From: Pantoea cypripedii
GTDB taxonomy: Bacteria; Pseudomonadota; Gammaproteobacteria; Enterobacterales; Enterobacteriaceae
Direction of reading: 5' to 3'
DNA length: 64,000 nt
NCBI RefSeq assembly: GCF_011395035.1
Contig: NZ_CP024770.1
Location: 352,100 to 416,099, forward strand
Shown: positions 8,263 to 17,124 of the stretch, in pieces
Layout of the letters: every line of letters starts with the position of its first letter
Position numbering within the stretch: the stretch's first letter is position 1
Translations under genes and position numbers: made by a program
The notes under the pieces: generated by a model
The model's database searches: none
What the model was told of the DNA's origin: nothing
The model's input: the letters and a program-made list of their open reading frames with translations, nothing else

Positions 8263-9874
8263 GGTTTATTTCCTCCCAGGTGGTTTTACCTGCCAGCACG
8301 GCACGTAATGCAATGACAGGAAGCGGCACAAAACCATCCTGCAAAGCCACTTCACGCAGTTTTCGTTGTGACGAACGTGCCAGCATGGCTTCTTTGATGC
8401 CGTCGCTAAAATGCAGGACCTCGGCCAGCGCGAGGCGACCGCGATAACCGGTGTGTCGGCATGCCTCGCAGCCACGGCCTTTGCGCCAGTCCGGGGTGAG
8501 ATGCTGTAATGGGCCGTTAAGCCAGGCCTGTTGTGCTTCGGTACTGGCTGGCGCGGACTCACCACATTCAGGGCAGATTTGCCGCACCAGTCGTTGCGCC
8601 ACGACACCGTTAAGTGCGGTGATCAGACTTGCCGGATCCACCTGCATATAGAGAAAACGTTCCAGTACGCTGAACACGTCGTTAGCATGCACGGACGACA
8701 ACACCACATGGCCGGTCAGTGCGGCCTGTACCGCAATACCTGCGGTTTCGCCGTCACGAATTTCACCGACCAGAATGATGTCCGGATCGTGACGCAAAAT
8801 GGCACGCAGACCACGGGCAAACGTCAGCCCTTTTTTGTCATTGACCGGTATCTGCAATACGCCGTTGAGCTGATATTCCACCGGATCTTCAATGGTGATG
8901 ATTTTGCTTTCACCGCTGTTCAGTTCGCTAAGTGCAGAGTAAAGCGTGGTGGATTTACCACTCCCGGTTGGACCGGTGACCAGCACCATGCCGTGTGGCA
9001 GATGGGTGAGCTGACGGATCGCGTGCAGTGTATGGTCGTCAAAACCCAGGGTTTCGAGTTTCAGATTCTGATCGTGTGATTTATCCAGCACACGCAGCAC
9101 ACCATCTTCGCCATAAATACTCGGCATAATGGATACGCGAAAATCGACAGGACGTTGCTGAATCAGCGCCTTAAAACGGCCATCCTGCGGGATGCGGCGC
9201 TCGGAGATATCCATACAACCTAGAACCTTAATCCTGGAGATGACCTGCTCAGCATGCTGCAGGCCAGCACAATGGCGGATGTTGTGCAGTACGCCATCGA
9301 TACGGTATTTCACCATCAGACCATCGGCGACCGCTGAGAGGTGAATATCACTGGCACGGCTTTGCAGCGCGTCATACAGCGTTGCGTTTACCAGCTTGAT
9401 GACGGCATGGGGTTCGCTGGCGATGGCGGCCGGGGTGATCTCAAGGCAGCCATTTTCCGTGTGTTCCTCGTTTTGCTGCTCCAGCTGATCCAGGGTGCGC
9501 TGCTGTTTGCCGAGCACATCTAACCGGTTGTTCAACCAGGAAAGCGGAGCCAGTGCGGGCAGGGCGTTAAAACGCAACGCCCACTGACGCAGCGGCAAAG
9601 AAAAGGGATCGGCAAGCGCCAGCCACTGCTGATTATTGAAGCGTAGCGGCAGGACGCGCTGGTTCAGTGCTTCAGCCAGCGGTATCTGGTTAAAATCCTC
9701 GACGGCCTGTTCGCATAACGATAAGGGTAATGGCGTCAGGCCGATGGCGGTGGCGGCGGTAGTCAGTGCGTGTGGAAAGCTTTCCAGCAACTCACCGAGC
9801 GCGACACAACGCTGCTCCTCCGGTAGCTGCACCAGCTTGTCGATGCTGATGCCGCCGAGATGGGAAGGGGACAT
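8246..9874 (-). CDS. gspE: Type II secretion/type IV pilus assembly ATPase GspE
   Basis: A 542-residue secretion ATPase. An N-terminal N1-type domain (to ~residue 140) is followed by the ATPase core: SRASDIHLSA (172-181), Walker A GPTGSGKST (301-309), Asp box ITIEDPVEY (326-334), Walker B IILVGEIRDGE (366-376) and the His box SSVHANDV. The zinc-binding CPEC (434-437) and CEAC (469-472) pair is present, as in GspE and PilB. It powers pseudopilus assembly at the inner membrane. The start follows the gspF stop directly, with no spacer. Nothing essential looks missing. Confidence 0.93.
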   Translation of the reverse strand: MSPSHLGGISIDKLVQLPEEQRCVALGELLESFPHALTTAATAIGLTPLPLSLCEQAVEDFNQIPLAEALNQRVLPLRFNNQQWLALADPFSLPLRQWALRFNALPALAPLSWLNNRLDVLGKQQRTLDQLEQQNEEHTENGCLEITPAAIASEPHAVIKLVNATLYDALQSRASDIHLSAVADGLMVKYRIDGVLHNIRHCAGLQHAEQVISRIKVLGCMDISERRIPQDGRFKALIQQRPVDFRVSIMPSIYGEDGVLRVLDKSHDQNLKLETLGFDDHTLHAIRQLTHLPHGMVLVTGPTGSGKSTTLYSALSELNSGESKIITIEDPVEYQLNGVLQIPVNDKKGLTFARGLRAILRHDPDIILVGEIRDGETAGIAVQAALTGHVVLSSVHANDVFSVLERFLYMQVDPASLITALNGVVAQRLVRQICPECGESAPASTEAQQAWLNGPLQHLTPDWRKGRGCEACRHTGYRGRLALAEVLHFSDGIKEAMLARSSQRKLREVALQDGFVPLPVIALRAVLAGKTTWEEINRVIAH

Positions 9875-11044
9875 TTATTGCAATCCTCCGGCCAGTTCAA
9901 ATATCGGCATATACAGCAGGAACACCACCAGGCCGACAATCCCCCCTACGATCATCATGAGTACGGGTTCAAAAATTTTGCTGAATTTCTCGATGGCTCG
10001 TTCCAGCGACTCATCATAAAAAGCGGCGATGCGTTCGCACATGGCGGGCAATTCACCGCTGCGCTCACCAACCTGTAACAGACGGGTAGCGACCGGCGTG
10101 GTCATCTGCTGTTTGTCCAGCATGCCGGAAAGGGACTGTCCCGCTTCGACATCGCGTACCACCTGTTCGATGTGAGGCCGATAAGCTGGTGGCAGGACTT
10201 CACTGCCGAGCTTCAATGCTTCAGGAGCCGGAATACCGCCTTGCAGTAACAAGCCGAGGGTGCGGTAAAAACGCACCAGCACAGAGAGCTGATATTGTTG
10301 TTTAAGCTGTGGCACTTTTAGCATCAGGCGCAGTGCAAACTGGCGCAGCCAGGAAGAACGGATGGCCATCACCAGCGTGGTGACACCGAGCAGCGTTCCC
10401 AGCAGCAGTAACGTCCCGTGGGTTTGTGTGAGCTTGCCCCACCACAAAATGAAACGGGCGCTGTTATTGAGGTTTTTCATGCCATCGAACACCAGGGCGA
10501 AGCGTGGAATGATAAATCCCAGCAGGAAAAACAGGATCGCAGCACCCGCCGACATGACAATCGTCGGATAGAGCAGGGTGGCTTTAATCCGCTTACGTAA
10601 CACGTCCATGCGTTGTTCGTAATATTGAAAACGCCCAAGCGCGATTGGCAGATGTCCGGTCTGCTCAGATGAGGCCACAGTATTGATGAGCAACGGCGGA
10701 AAGACGTCAGGCAAACTGGCCATGGCCTGCGAGAGTTGGGCACCTTCGTACAGCCGCTTAATCAACGTATCCAGTACCAGCGTGGACTCGCCTTCGCGGC
10801 TGCTTTCACGCAGTGCTTCCACGGCCTCGACGACAACCAGTCCGGCTTCCAGCAGGGCAATCAGCTCCTGCAAAAAGAGATTGAGCGGGAAACGCCGGTC
10901 ACGTCGTGGCTGGCGTTCTGTCACCCTGATAACGAGACCACCCTGCGTTTCAACACGCAGGCCGGCTTTCTCGGCTGATTCAGCCAATACAGACAGGGTG
11001 ACGCGTTTACCCTGTTCCAGGGTGATGACGTCGTAATGTTTCAT
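9875..11044 (-). CDS. gspF: Type II secretion/pilus platform protein GspF
   Basis: A 389-residue polytopic inner-membrane protein with two GspF domains. The first includes LFLQELIALLEAGL and the repeat-typical EQTGHLPIALGRFQYYEQRMDVLRKRIK; the second has YQLSVLVRFYRTLGLLLQGGIPAPEAL and LLQVGERSGELP. Membrane segments lie near ~160-185, ~205-225 and at the C-terminus (VLMMIVGGIVGLVVFLLYMPIFEL). GspF couples the ATPase to pilin insertion. Family members are ~400 residues, so it is full length. The start overlaps the stop of the lytic transglycosylase gene (ATGA overlap). Confidence 0.93.
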   Translation of the reverse strand: MKHYDVITLEQGKRVTLSVLAESAEKAGLRVETQGGLVIRVTERQPRRDRRFPLNLFLQELIALLEAGLVVVEAVEALRESSREGESTLVLDTLIKRLYEGAQLSQAMASLPDVFPPLLINTVASSEQTGHLPIALGRFQYYEQRMDVLRKRIKATLLYPTIVMSAGAAILFFLLGFIIPRFALVFDGMKNLNNSARFILWWGKLTQTHGTLLLLGTLLGVTTLVMAIRSSWLRQFALRLMLKVPQLKQQYQLSVLVRFYRTLGLLLQGGIPAPEALKLGSEVLPPAYRPHIEQVVRDVEAGQSLSGMLDKQQMTTPVATRLLQVGERSGELPAMCERIAAFYDESLERAIEKFSKIFEPVLMMIVGGIVGLVVFLLYMPIFELAGGLQ

Positions 11045-11514
11045 GATAGTGAGCGTTTAGATTTCGTTTTGGGGCCTTTTTTTAATTGCGCGTATTGCGG
11101 GGCCACCTTCTTAATATATTTTTGCCGTAATGCATGATGCTTGTGCGTTTTACCGGTGCCTGCGTTATAGGCCCCTACCGCTTCCCAGGAATAACCATAC
11201 CTGCGAATATTGTCCGCGAGGATCCATGCACCCGTCATCACACTCTGACAGGGATTGTTAATCAGATCTTTTTGACTAATACGAAATTTACTTAACGTCT
11301 GAAAATGCCGGCTGTTTATTTGCATCAGTCCGACATCAATAGAACCATCGGTATTTTTGTTAATCGCGGTGGGATCAAGATTAGATTCCACGATAGCAAT
11401 AGCCTGAAGTAATTCAGGTTCAATACCATAGCGTGCTCCCGCCTGTTCCCAGCAGGTTGCCATGCCGGAAAAAGCGGGGACGAACAGGAGAAAAGCTAAA
11501 AACCGGGCTTTCAT
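11041..11514 (-). CDS. Lytic transglycosylase (IagB/IpgF/PilT-type)
   Basis: A 157-residue protein with a Sec signal (ARFLAFLLFVPAFSGMA) followed by a family-1 SLT domain: ARYGIEPELLQAIAIVESNLDP with catalytic Glu in IVESN, VGLMQINSRH, and AVGAYNAGTGKT. Small SLT enzymes of this type cut peptidoglycan locally so that trans-envelope machines can assemble. Its location between gspG and gspF, with a 2-bp gap upstream and a 4-bp overlap downstream, ties it to this secretion system; classical out/gsp operons do not carry one here. The C-terminus is lysine-rich. The two cysteines (ATCWEQ and NNPCQSV) are conserved in IagB-like proteins and probably form a disulphide. Confidence 0.88.
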   Translation of the reverse strand: MKARFLAFLLFVPAFSGMATCWEQAGARYGIEPELLQAIAIVESNLDPTAINKNTDGSIDVGLMQINSRHFQTLSKFRISQKDLINNPCQSVMTGAWILADNIRRYGYSWEAVGAYNAGTGKTHKHHALRQKYIKKVAPQYAQLKKGPKTKSKRSLS

Positions 11515-11516
11515 GG

Positions 11517-11936
11517 TTAGAACCCATAAGAAATCGCTTTTCCATCTTTGCCAGCTGACTGGATGTCGACTTCATTAATGGTATTTTTTTCACGAGTCGG
11601 GTTATGCCACTGATACGCATTTCCCCATGGATCCAGCGGCACCTGCTGACTCAGGTAAGGACCATTCCAGTGCTGAACACCTGCGGGTTTTTCCGTCAGC
11701 GCTTTCAGCCCCTGAGATTCAGTCGGATAATTACCCACGTCCAGGCGATATTGCCCCAGTGAATCGGCGAGTGAACGCATCTGGCGCAGAGCGGTTTTTT
11801 CTTTTGCTGTTTCAACATTAGAAAAAACCTTTGGCCCCACGAAGCCGGCCAGTAACGCGATAATCATCAGAACAACCAACAGTTCCAACAGGGTAAAGCC
11901 ACCCTGCTTATTTTTTAGTGAAGCAATCTTGTTCAT
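11517..11936 (-). CDS. gspG: Major pseudopilin GspG
   Basis: A 139-residue class III-signal pseudopilin. The leader MNKIASLKNKQGG is cut before FTLLELLVVLMIIALLAGFVGPKVF, with Glu at +5. The soluble part has the GspG hallmarks: LDVGNYPTESQGLKAL, W.GPYL, VPLDPWGNAYQW and a C-terminal DIQSAGKDGK calcium-site region. It is the best match to a canonical major pseudopilin in the window. It is the first full-length gene of the minus-strand operon, and a short ORF ends across its start codon. No prepilin peptidase (GspO) is encoded here, so processing must come from elsewhere in the genome. Confidence 0.93.
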   Translation of the reverse strand: MNKIASLKNKQGGFTLLELLVVLMIIALLAGFVGPKVFSNVETAKEKTALRQMRSLADSLGQYRLDVGNYPTESQGLKALTEKPAGVQHWNGPYLSQQVPLDPWGNAYQWHNPTREKNTINEVDIQSAGKDGKAISYGF

Positions 11937-12094
11937 AAGTGCGTGCCTTGTATTATTTCTGAATTTGCTGGCGTGATTTTTTCATGAAGTTGCTGTGAGG
12001 GAGTAGCTGATACCTCTGACCATGTCGGCGAATTTTCGCTAAACCATTCAGATAAATCTCGGGCTAACTGAAAGTACAGGTCATTACTCATCAT
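11933..12094 (-). CDS. Small ORF (53 codons) translationally coupled to gspG
   Basis: The minus strand reads MMSNDLYFQLARDLSEWF and ends ...IIQGTHL, its TGA overlapping the ATG of gspG (TTATGA). A GGGGATGAG sequence sits just upstream of the paired ATG codons at 12094/12091. The overlap and Shine-Dalgarno sequence argue that it is translated, either as a leader coupling translation to gspG or as a small soluble component of the machine. The peptide is polar, begins with an amphipathic helix and has no membrane segment. No family recognised. Confidence 0.5.
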   Translation of the reverse strand: MMSNDLYFQLARDLSEWFSENSPTWSEVSATPSQQLHEKITPANSEIIQGTHL

Positions 12095-12383
12095 CTCATC
12101 CCCGGCTTGATAATTAATTTATTGAATATTATTTAGAGGCTATTGACTGGCAGGATAGGGTAAAAGGAGACTGAAGTAGTCTTATTTGTTTGTGATTTAT
12201 TTGGCTGGCTCTGAGGAAATACTATGATGTTCTGAAAATCTGGTTCATGGATGGCTAATAAATAGACATTGAGAGATGTTCAGTATGGGTGTAATCAACC
12301 GGTGCGAATCTATCGGGATACGATTGTTATTGTGTTTTATGTGTGATGATAATTATTATCCCAGGCTCAGTTGCGCTTTTTAG

Positions 12384-12938
12384 TTATATTCTAGCCTTAT
12401 TTTCATCTCTTACTAACTCAAAGCCCGGGATGAGTTTTTTCGCCGAGGATAACACTCCCAGCTCGCTGACACCGACGAGGTGGTTATTTATCATTTTCCT
12501 GGCAATGAATAACAATTTGTGTTGGGTCTGTTCATTTTTCTCCGGGAAGGGACCGGTGATATGACCCAGTTCAATGGCAGCCTGTACCACACTTTCATTA
12601 AATGACAGATGACTTTCAAAAAACAAACCGCGGCTTGAGCGTAAATTGACGTTACAGACAATCTCGTACCATTCCTTACAGCCATAATCATAATCAACAG
12701 TGTCAGGTGTACTAGCTTCAGTTATTTTATTTGCAAGTGGTAGTGCGGTTGGTTTCGGAGAATTGCAGGATAATGAGGCGATTAGCATAGAAAAAGAGGG
12801 TAATGATATTGAGGATTGAGAAGAAGAGGGTAGCGCATCGGTTTGGCTGAAAGTTTGTAGCGGGGATGATGGTGCGGAACTGGCAGGGCTTATCGGGGCC
12901 AGAGGGATGGAGAAGATCTGTTGATTGATTCCTGGCAT
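12384..12938 (-). CDS. Hypothetical protein with Ser/Pro-rich N-terminus, effector-like
   Basis: A 184-residue protein. The first ~75 residues are dominated by Ser, Pro, Ala and Thr with few charges and look disordered; a compact domain follows (DYDYGCKEWYEIVCNVNLRS; FNESVVQAAIELGHITGPF; KLLFIARKMINNHLVGVSELGVL). There is no Sec signal or membrane helix. GGGAGAG lies upstream of the ATG. A disordered Ser-rich N-terminus without a signal is common in T3SS substrates, and the composition resembles the N-termini of the four repeat proteins at 24-31 kb. The globular part is not one I recognise; effector status is an inference. Confidence 0.6.
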   Translation of the reverse strand: MPGINQQIFSIPLAPISPASSAPSSPLQTFSQTDALPSSSQSSISLPSFSMLIASLSCNSPKPTALPLANKITEASTPDTVDYDYGCKEWYEIVCNVNLRSSRGLFFESHLSFNESVVQAAIELGHITGPFPEKNEQTQHKLLFIARKMINNHLVGVSELGVLSSAKKLIPGFELVRDENKARI

Positions 12939-13101
12939 GCTGTCTCTCCCGATTTAATCCTTAGTGTGGCTGGCAGAAAAATGTTGTATCTGCTGTTAGT
13001 TTATTTTTATTTTTTCTCGATGAGAATGGCTGATCGCGAAACTGTGACAGGGTTGGCACGCCGTCGGCAAACCGGCGTGCTTTGAGCCTAATCAACAGAG
13101 A

Positions 13102-14031
13102 CTAAGGTGCAGAATTGTTCCTGGGATGCGGCATGGAAGGTGTTTTTTTCTGACTGCCGGAACACAACGCAATGCCGGATGTAATCAACATTGCGCTGAT
13201 GAGATGGAAGTTGTGAAGAGGCGTTTGTAAAAACAGAATACTTAATACTCCTCCGCTCAGGGGGATAAGATGAGAGAAAACTTCACCGCGGGTGGCCCCA
13301 ATCGCCAGTATTCCTTTGTTCCACAACAGATAAGAGAGCCAGGACGGGAAAACAATCAGGTAGGCCAGCCCCAGTAGAAAATCCGGGCGCAAAAAGACCT
13401 GCAAATCAGCCGCATTGTGTTCAACGGTGCGAAAAAAGAATACCGGCAGCAGCATTAACGCCCCGATAACCGCACTGACGGCGACAAAGGCATTCCCGCC
13501 AACTTCACGAGGTTTGGTGCGCAGGAAAGCGCAATAGAGTGCCCAGCTCAAAGCCGAACCCATTGTCCAGGCATCACCGCGATTAAGGTTTTTCAGGGTT
13601 TCTACATGCATCAGATCACCCTGAAGTACCAGATAAATGACACCTAATGAACTCAGAACGACTCCGGTAACATTACGGGAAGTGATTTTCTCGCGAAAAA
13701 ACAGTTTGTTTATGATCAGCACCAGTGCGGGTGTTGTGGATAAGTAAATTGATGCGTTCAATGAAGAGGTGTATTGCAGGCCAATATAAAGAGTGAGGGG
13801 GAATAACACCTGTCCACACATTGCCAGAAAAAACAGTGTGCCTTTAGCCTGTTTCATTGCAGGCCATTGTTGTTGCACTGATTTATAATAGAGTGCCATC
13901 AGCAATATTGCAGTGAGTAACCAGCGAGCCTGAGAGAGTAAAATCGGATCAGCATGAGCGACCAGCAGGTGACCAACCACATAATTTCCTCCCCAGAAAC
14001 AGGCGGCAAGACTGAGAAATAAATACGGCAT
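13102..14031 (-). CDS. DMT-superfamily (EamA) transporter
   Basis: A 309-residue inner-membrane protein with about ten hydrophobic segments arranged as two EamA repeats. The first repeat begins at the N-terminus with LAACFWGGNYVVGHLL, and each repeat closes with the long helix and positive loops usual in the family (for example LFFREKITSRNVTGVVLSSLGVI). EamA proteins export amino acids or other metabolites; substrate cannot be read from sequence. It is flanked by effector-like orphan genes but its codon use and GC look like backbone. No partner gene is adjacent. Confidence 0.85.
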   Translation of the reverse strand: MPYLFLSLAACFWGGNYVVGHLLVAHADPILLSQARWLLTAILLMALYYKSVQQQWPAMKQAKGTLFFLAMCGQVLFPLTLYIGLQYTSSLNASIYLSTTPALVLIINKLFFREKITSRNVTGVVLSSLGVIYLVLQGDLMHVETLKNLNRGDAWTMGSALSWALYCAFLRTKPREVGGNAFVAVSAVIGALMLLPVFFFRTVEHNAADLQVFLRPDFLLGLAYLIVFPSWLSYLLWNKGILAIGATRGEVFSHLIPLSGGVLSILFLQTPLHNFHLISAMLITSGIALCSGSQKKTPSMPHPRNNSAP

Positions 14032-14511
14032 TGTAATTTCCTGGTGATTTTTTTATCTGCGCTGTTATCGAAACGGCTGAAATTCTGGCACGGAAATCAG
14101 TCGGGTTTATTGATGTTTATCATATTCATTCATTCTGGCCGGTGGTGAGGTATGAACTAAGAACCTTGTTTCATCGGTTGTTTTGCCTGTTTCTGCCCAT
14201 GACTGAATACCCTTTGCACGAGCTTGCTGGCCATTTTAAAAGACACTTCTGACTAATCACCTTTTCTGGAATGAATAAGTTTTAACAACAGGAATGCTAC
14301 ACATTTATTTTATTTATTAAAATCAAAGTGAGGTCGTTATCTCTATTTTCATATTTATATACGAAAGTACTCATAAAGAGGTATCAAGATCACGTTGTGA
14401 GTTTAAGTTAAATAAGGTGACTTCCCGATATTTCATCAGGACTTTCTAATTCATTCTGCGGTTTTCAACATGACCAGCCCGGAGAGAAGGGTTTTAAAGT
14501 TAACTCGCGCA
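14032..14511. other. Intergenic gap without visible gene
   Basis: AT-rich spacer of 480 bp between the DMT transporter and the next minus-strand gene. I find no ORF with a credible start, no hairpin with a T-run and no RNA gene. Confidence 0.5.
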
Positions 14512-14967
14512 TTACCTATGAGCAACGTCATTTTGTGTGGCAAGACCTTTCTTCAATCCTTCCGGAGCAGTATCGGGAGATGAGACAAACAGAATGCCAG
14601 TGCTGTTACAGATAAGCCTATGAATAGAATAATCACTCGTGGAGCTGGGTTCTGCTGGGAGGTCGAATGATATCAGGGATAACTTTTTCCGTATCTCATC
14701 AAGTCTGTCATCCAGTTTCTTGCGCACAATTGACTTTTTCGCGCTGCTGCTGACATTCATACCGGCTGGTGTGGCTATGTGTTCCGAGGTGGCAGGCTGG
14801 TTTCGCAGAGGCCGGGCAAAAGCATCGACGCCGGTAAAGTGATTATTATTATTGCTGATGTACTGGATCCTTTCAGGTGTTGTAAATTTTTCTGCTGCGG
14901 AGTTTAAATCAGAGATTTCCAGTGGGTTGTATGTTGTTGAATTATTGGAAGGACTAATCTTATACAT
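14512..14967 (-). CDS. Hypothetical polar protein, effector-like
   Basis: The ATG at 14967 is preceded by AGAGAG at good spacing and gives 151 residues (MYKISPSNN...); an upstream in-frame ATG at 15051 lacks a clear ribosome site. The N-terminal ~55 residues are Asn/Ser/Thr-rich, followed by a basic helical stretch (SSAKKSIVRKKLDDRLDEIRKKLSLI) and a polar C-terminus. No signal peptide, membrane helix or recognised domain. AT-rich with non-backbone composition. It may belong to the same class of orphan accessory proteins as the neighbours at 12.4 and 16.1 kb. Confidence 0.55.
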   Translation of the reverse strand: MYKISPSNNSTTYNPLEISDLNSAAEKFTTPERIQYISNNNNHFTGVDAFARPLRNQPATSEHIATPAGMNVSSSAKKSIVRKKLDDRLDEIRKKLSLISFDLPAEPSSTSDYSIHRLICNSTGILFVSSPDTAPEGLKKGLATQNDVAHR

Positions 14968-15287
14968 ACTGATCTCTCTGTTAGTGACGTTGTCAGTGAA
15001 ATTATCTTTTCTGAGGCTGCTGTCATCTATTATAAGGTGAGTCATTTTCATTTTTGATGATGTTCTTCACGAAATGTTGAAGTCGATTAATTTCACTACA
15101 ATTCATATTCGTTATTGGGGGTTGTAATTGGGAGTGGCTAATCATTTTTGCACGGTTTGTTTTTTGTTTGTCTTGTCTGGAACAGACCAGGTTGTTATTG
15201 TTTGATGAAAATCAAAAATGTGTAGAAAAAATCATGCAACCATCAGATTTGATATTCTTATTAACATAATATGCCGGAGTGATAGTC

Positions 15288-16001
15288 ATGACTGCCATAA
15301 CGACAGGAAAGTTAGTTACAGCGCCTTTCTTGGCCCACAGAGAGAACGATGATCTTGCTGTGGATTTAAGTAAATATACCTTCTCGCATAACGTTATGGC
15401 AGAACCTTGCTCATCCTCCTGGAAGCGGAAATTGTGTTATGGTACGGGTATACTTGTTGCGGGTACTCTTGTTTCTTCTGTGGCTTATATAGCGGTGGCC
15501 TTTTTGGGCGCTCATAAAGGTGTTTTGCATTCCTCCGTTAACACGCAAGGTGACTTTAAAAGTAACATTTCCGGTAACGGGGACATATCAGGAAGCTTCA
15601 CTGAAAAGGGCGGGGTGAGTCTGGATAGAAAATTAGTTGACCTGGAAAATCATGTGATTGCGGCCATAAATTCTGGCCAGAAAAAATTCGAAGACATTCC
15701 GACCATGGGTGATGTGTTCAATGAAATGAGGAAGGATGCAAAATTCCGTTCCTTTCAGAAAAGATTTATTGCTGAAGTCGACTCCTGGGGCGATAAAGTG
15801 AATGCTACAAGAGCAAAAAAAAGGATTGATGTCGCGTTTGAACTTCTCGATACCATGGATTCCGTAAAGAAAATGCTCGATAGAGTTGACTTTGGCACTG
15901 AGTCTGGTCGCCATGGATGTCTGCTGGCCAACTACAAAATATTATCTGATATGATGAAGAATGGTGGGCAGCCGACAAATGATTACCTGAAATGCCCCTG
16001 A
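15288..16001 (+). CDS. Hypothetical membrane-anchored protein
   Basis: The start at 15288 follows GGAG eight bases upstream and gives 237 residues; a GTG at 15279 is less likely. After ~45 polar residues comes a single strong membrane segment (LCYGTGILVAGTLVSSVAYIAVAFLGA). A Gly/Ser/Asn-rich linker with alternating hydrophilic pattern (NTQGDFKSNISGNGDISGS) then leads into a helical C-terminal domain (residues ~105-235). Topology resembles T3SS translocated membrane effectors or a small inner-membrane anchor. I do not recognise the family. It is the only plus-strand gene in this cluster and has its own terminator at 16041. Confidence 0.6.
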   Translation: MTAITTGKLVTAPFLAHRENDDLAVDLSKYTFSHNVMAEPCSSSWKRKLCYGTGILVAGTLVSSVAYIAVAFLGAHKGVLHSSVNTQGDFKSNISGNGDISGSFTEKGGVSLDRKLVDLENHVIAAINSGQKKFEDIPTMGDVFNEMRKDAKFRSFQKRFIAEVDSWGDKVNATRAKKRIDVAFELLDTMDSVKKMLDRVDFGTESGRHGCLLANYKILSDMMKNGGQPTNDYLKCP

Positions 16002-16040
16002 TGCCGTAATATTTAAGTATCGGATCTTTATCAATTGTAA

Positions 16041-16065
16041 CCAGCCTGTATTCAGGCTGGTTTTT
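16041..16065 (+). terminator. Rho-independent terminator
   Basis: CCAGCCTG-TATT-CAGGCTGG stem followed by TTTTT, 40 bp past the stop of the membrane-anchored protein gene. Confidence 0.85.
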
Positions 16066-16086
16066 CCCTGGTGTTGTTTTCTAAGA

Positions 16087-16833
16087 TTAGCGAATATCTT
16101 TAGTGAGCAAATATGTTATATAGGATGTGCTCATCTCTTTTTCTGAAAATTTTTCTGTCAAATTTCTGTGGCTTTTTGCCGGGTCCTGCCACTTTGATGT
16201 GCGGGAAGGTTTATTGTCCTCATAAAAAGAAGCAGTAGCTTTGTTGTTCTTAATCCGGTTAGCGACCTGATATTTCCATAGTGAACCTTTGCTGTCAATT
16301 TCATATATCGAATAGGATTTTTTATTAAGGACAGACTTTCCGCTATGTTGCGTATTGGATGCCACAATTCTATTGTTACAACTTTCTGTTGGCGAGTGGC
16401 TATAGAGTGAGGCAATTTTATCCAATTTCTCTTTTACAGGAATGCTGAACTTCTTATGGTATTCTCCTTTTATTGTTGCAGCCATGGAATGGTCAGTGGC
16501 TGGATATTTCTCAGCTGAAGACGAAGCCGATAATTCCTGGTCTGCGATATTCGCCAGGTTGGTTTTAATCGACCTGATTCGTTCCATGAGAATACTCCTG
16601 CTTGTCTGATTCCCGATGGGTTTAATGACCTCGGACTCAACTGAAGTTGCTATATCACTGACATAACCTGAGTCACTATTCAGACGTGATGGTTGTTGTC
16701 GGGATTTTCCATTATTTGAATACAGGGTTTCTCTCGTATTGCTGGCAATAACATCGGATGTGCTGCCTTTTGATCCTGTTGTTATGTCAGCACCGTAAGC
16801 CAGGGCGTCAGATGATAGTGATATTCCCAACAT
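16087..16833 (-). CDS. Hypothetical Ser-rich protein, effector-like
   Basis: The ATG at 16833 has an excellent ribosome site (GGAGAG, six bases spacing) and gives 248 residues (MLGISLSSDALAYG...); the longer start at 16890 is not needed. The first ~90 residues are Ser/Thr/Asn-rich and likely disordered. A basic helical region (ILMERIRSIKTNLANIADQELS) and a C-terminal domain with SIYEIDSKGSLWKYQVANRIKNNKATASFYEDN follow. No signal or membrane segment. The C-terminal part is not one I recognise. Composition and setting match other orphan genes in this cluster; secretion is only inferred. Confidence 0.6.
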   Translation of the reverse strand: MLGISLSSDALAYGADITTGSKGSTSDVIASNTRETLYSNNGKSRQQPSRLNSDSGYVSDIATSVESEVIKPIGNQTSRSILMERIRSIKTNLANIADQELSASSSAEKYPATDHSMAATIKGEYHKKFSIPVKEKLDKIASLYSHSPTESCNNRIVASNTQHSGKSVLNKKSYSIYEIDSKGSLWKYQVANRIKNNKATASFYEDNKPSRTSKWQDPAKSHRNLTEKFSEKEMSTSYITYLLTKDIR

Positions 16834-17088
16834 AATATACTCTCCACGGTCTGTACGAGGGTTGTTGCAAGTGATTCCCTGTATTTTCATTATTAATATC
16901 TGAAAACCAGTGCGGTGTGCAAGCCGAATTTTTCAGGATGCGTTATTTTCAGAAAGTCCTTTGGTATAACTTGTAACTTCTGCCGCTCTTTAGGGTATTA
17001 CCTCTTCAACTAATCGACAGGAACAGTTAATAGTAGATCAATGAAGAATAAGCAGTGTAGGTTAGCCAGGAGGGGATTGCCAGGCACT

Positions 17089-17124
17089 AAAAAAAAGCTC
17101 TTCAGAATAATCATTCTGAAGAGC
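17089..17124 (-). terminator. Rho-independent terminator
   Basis: A perfect 12-bp stem (GCTCTTCAGAAT with its complement, 4-base loop) followed on the minus strand by a run of eight T. No recognised gene lies immediately upstream of it. Confidence 0.85.
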
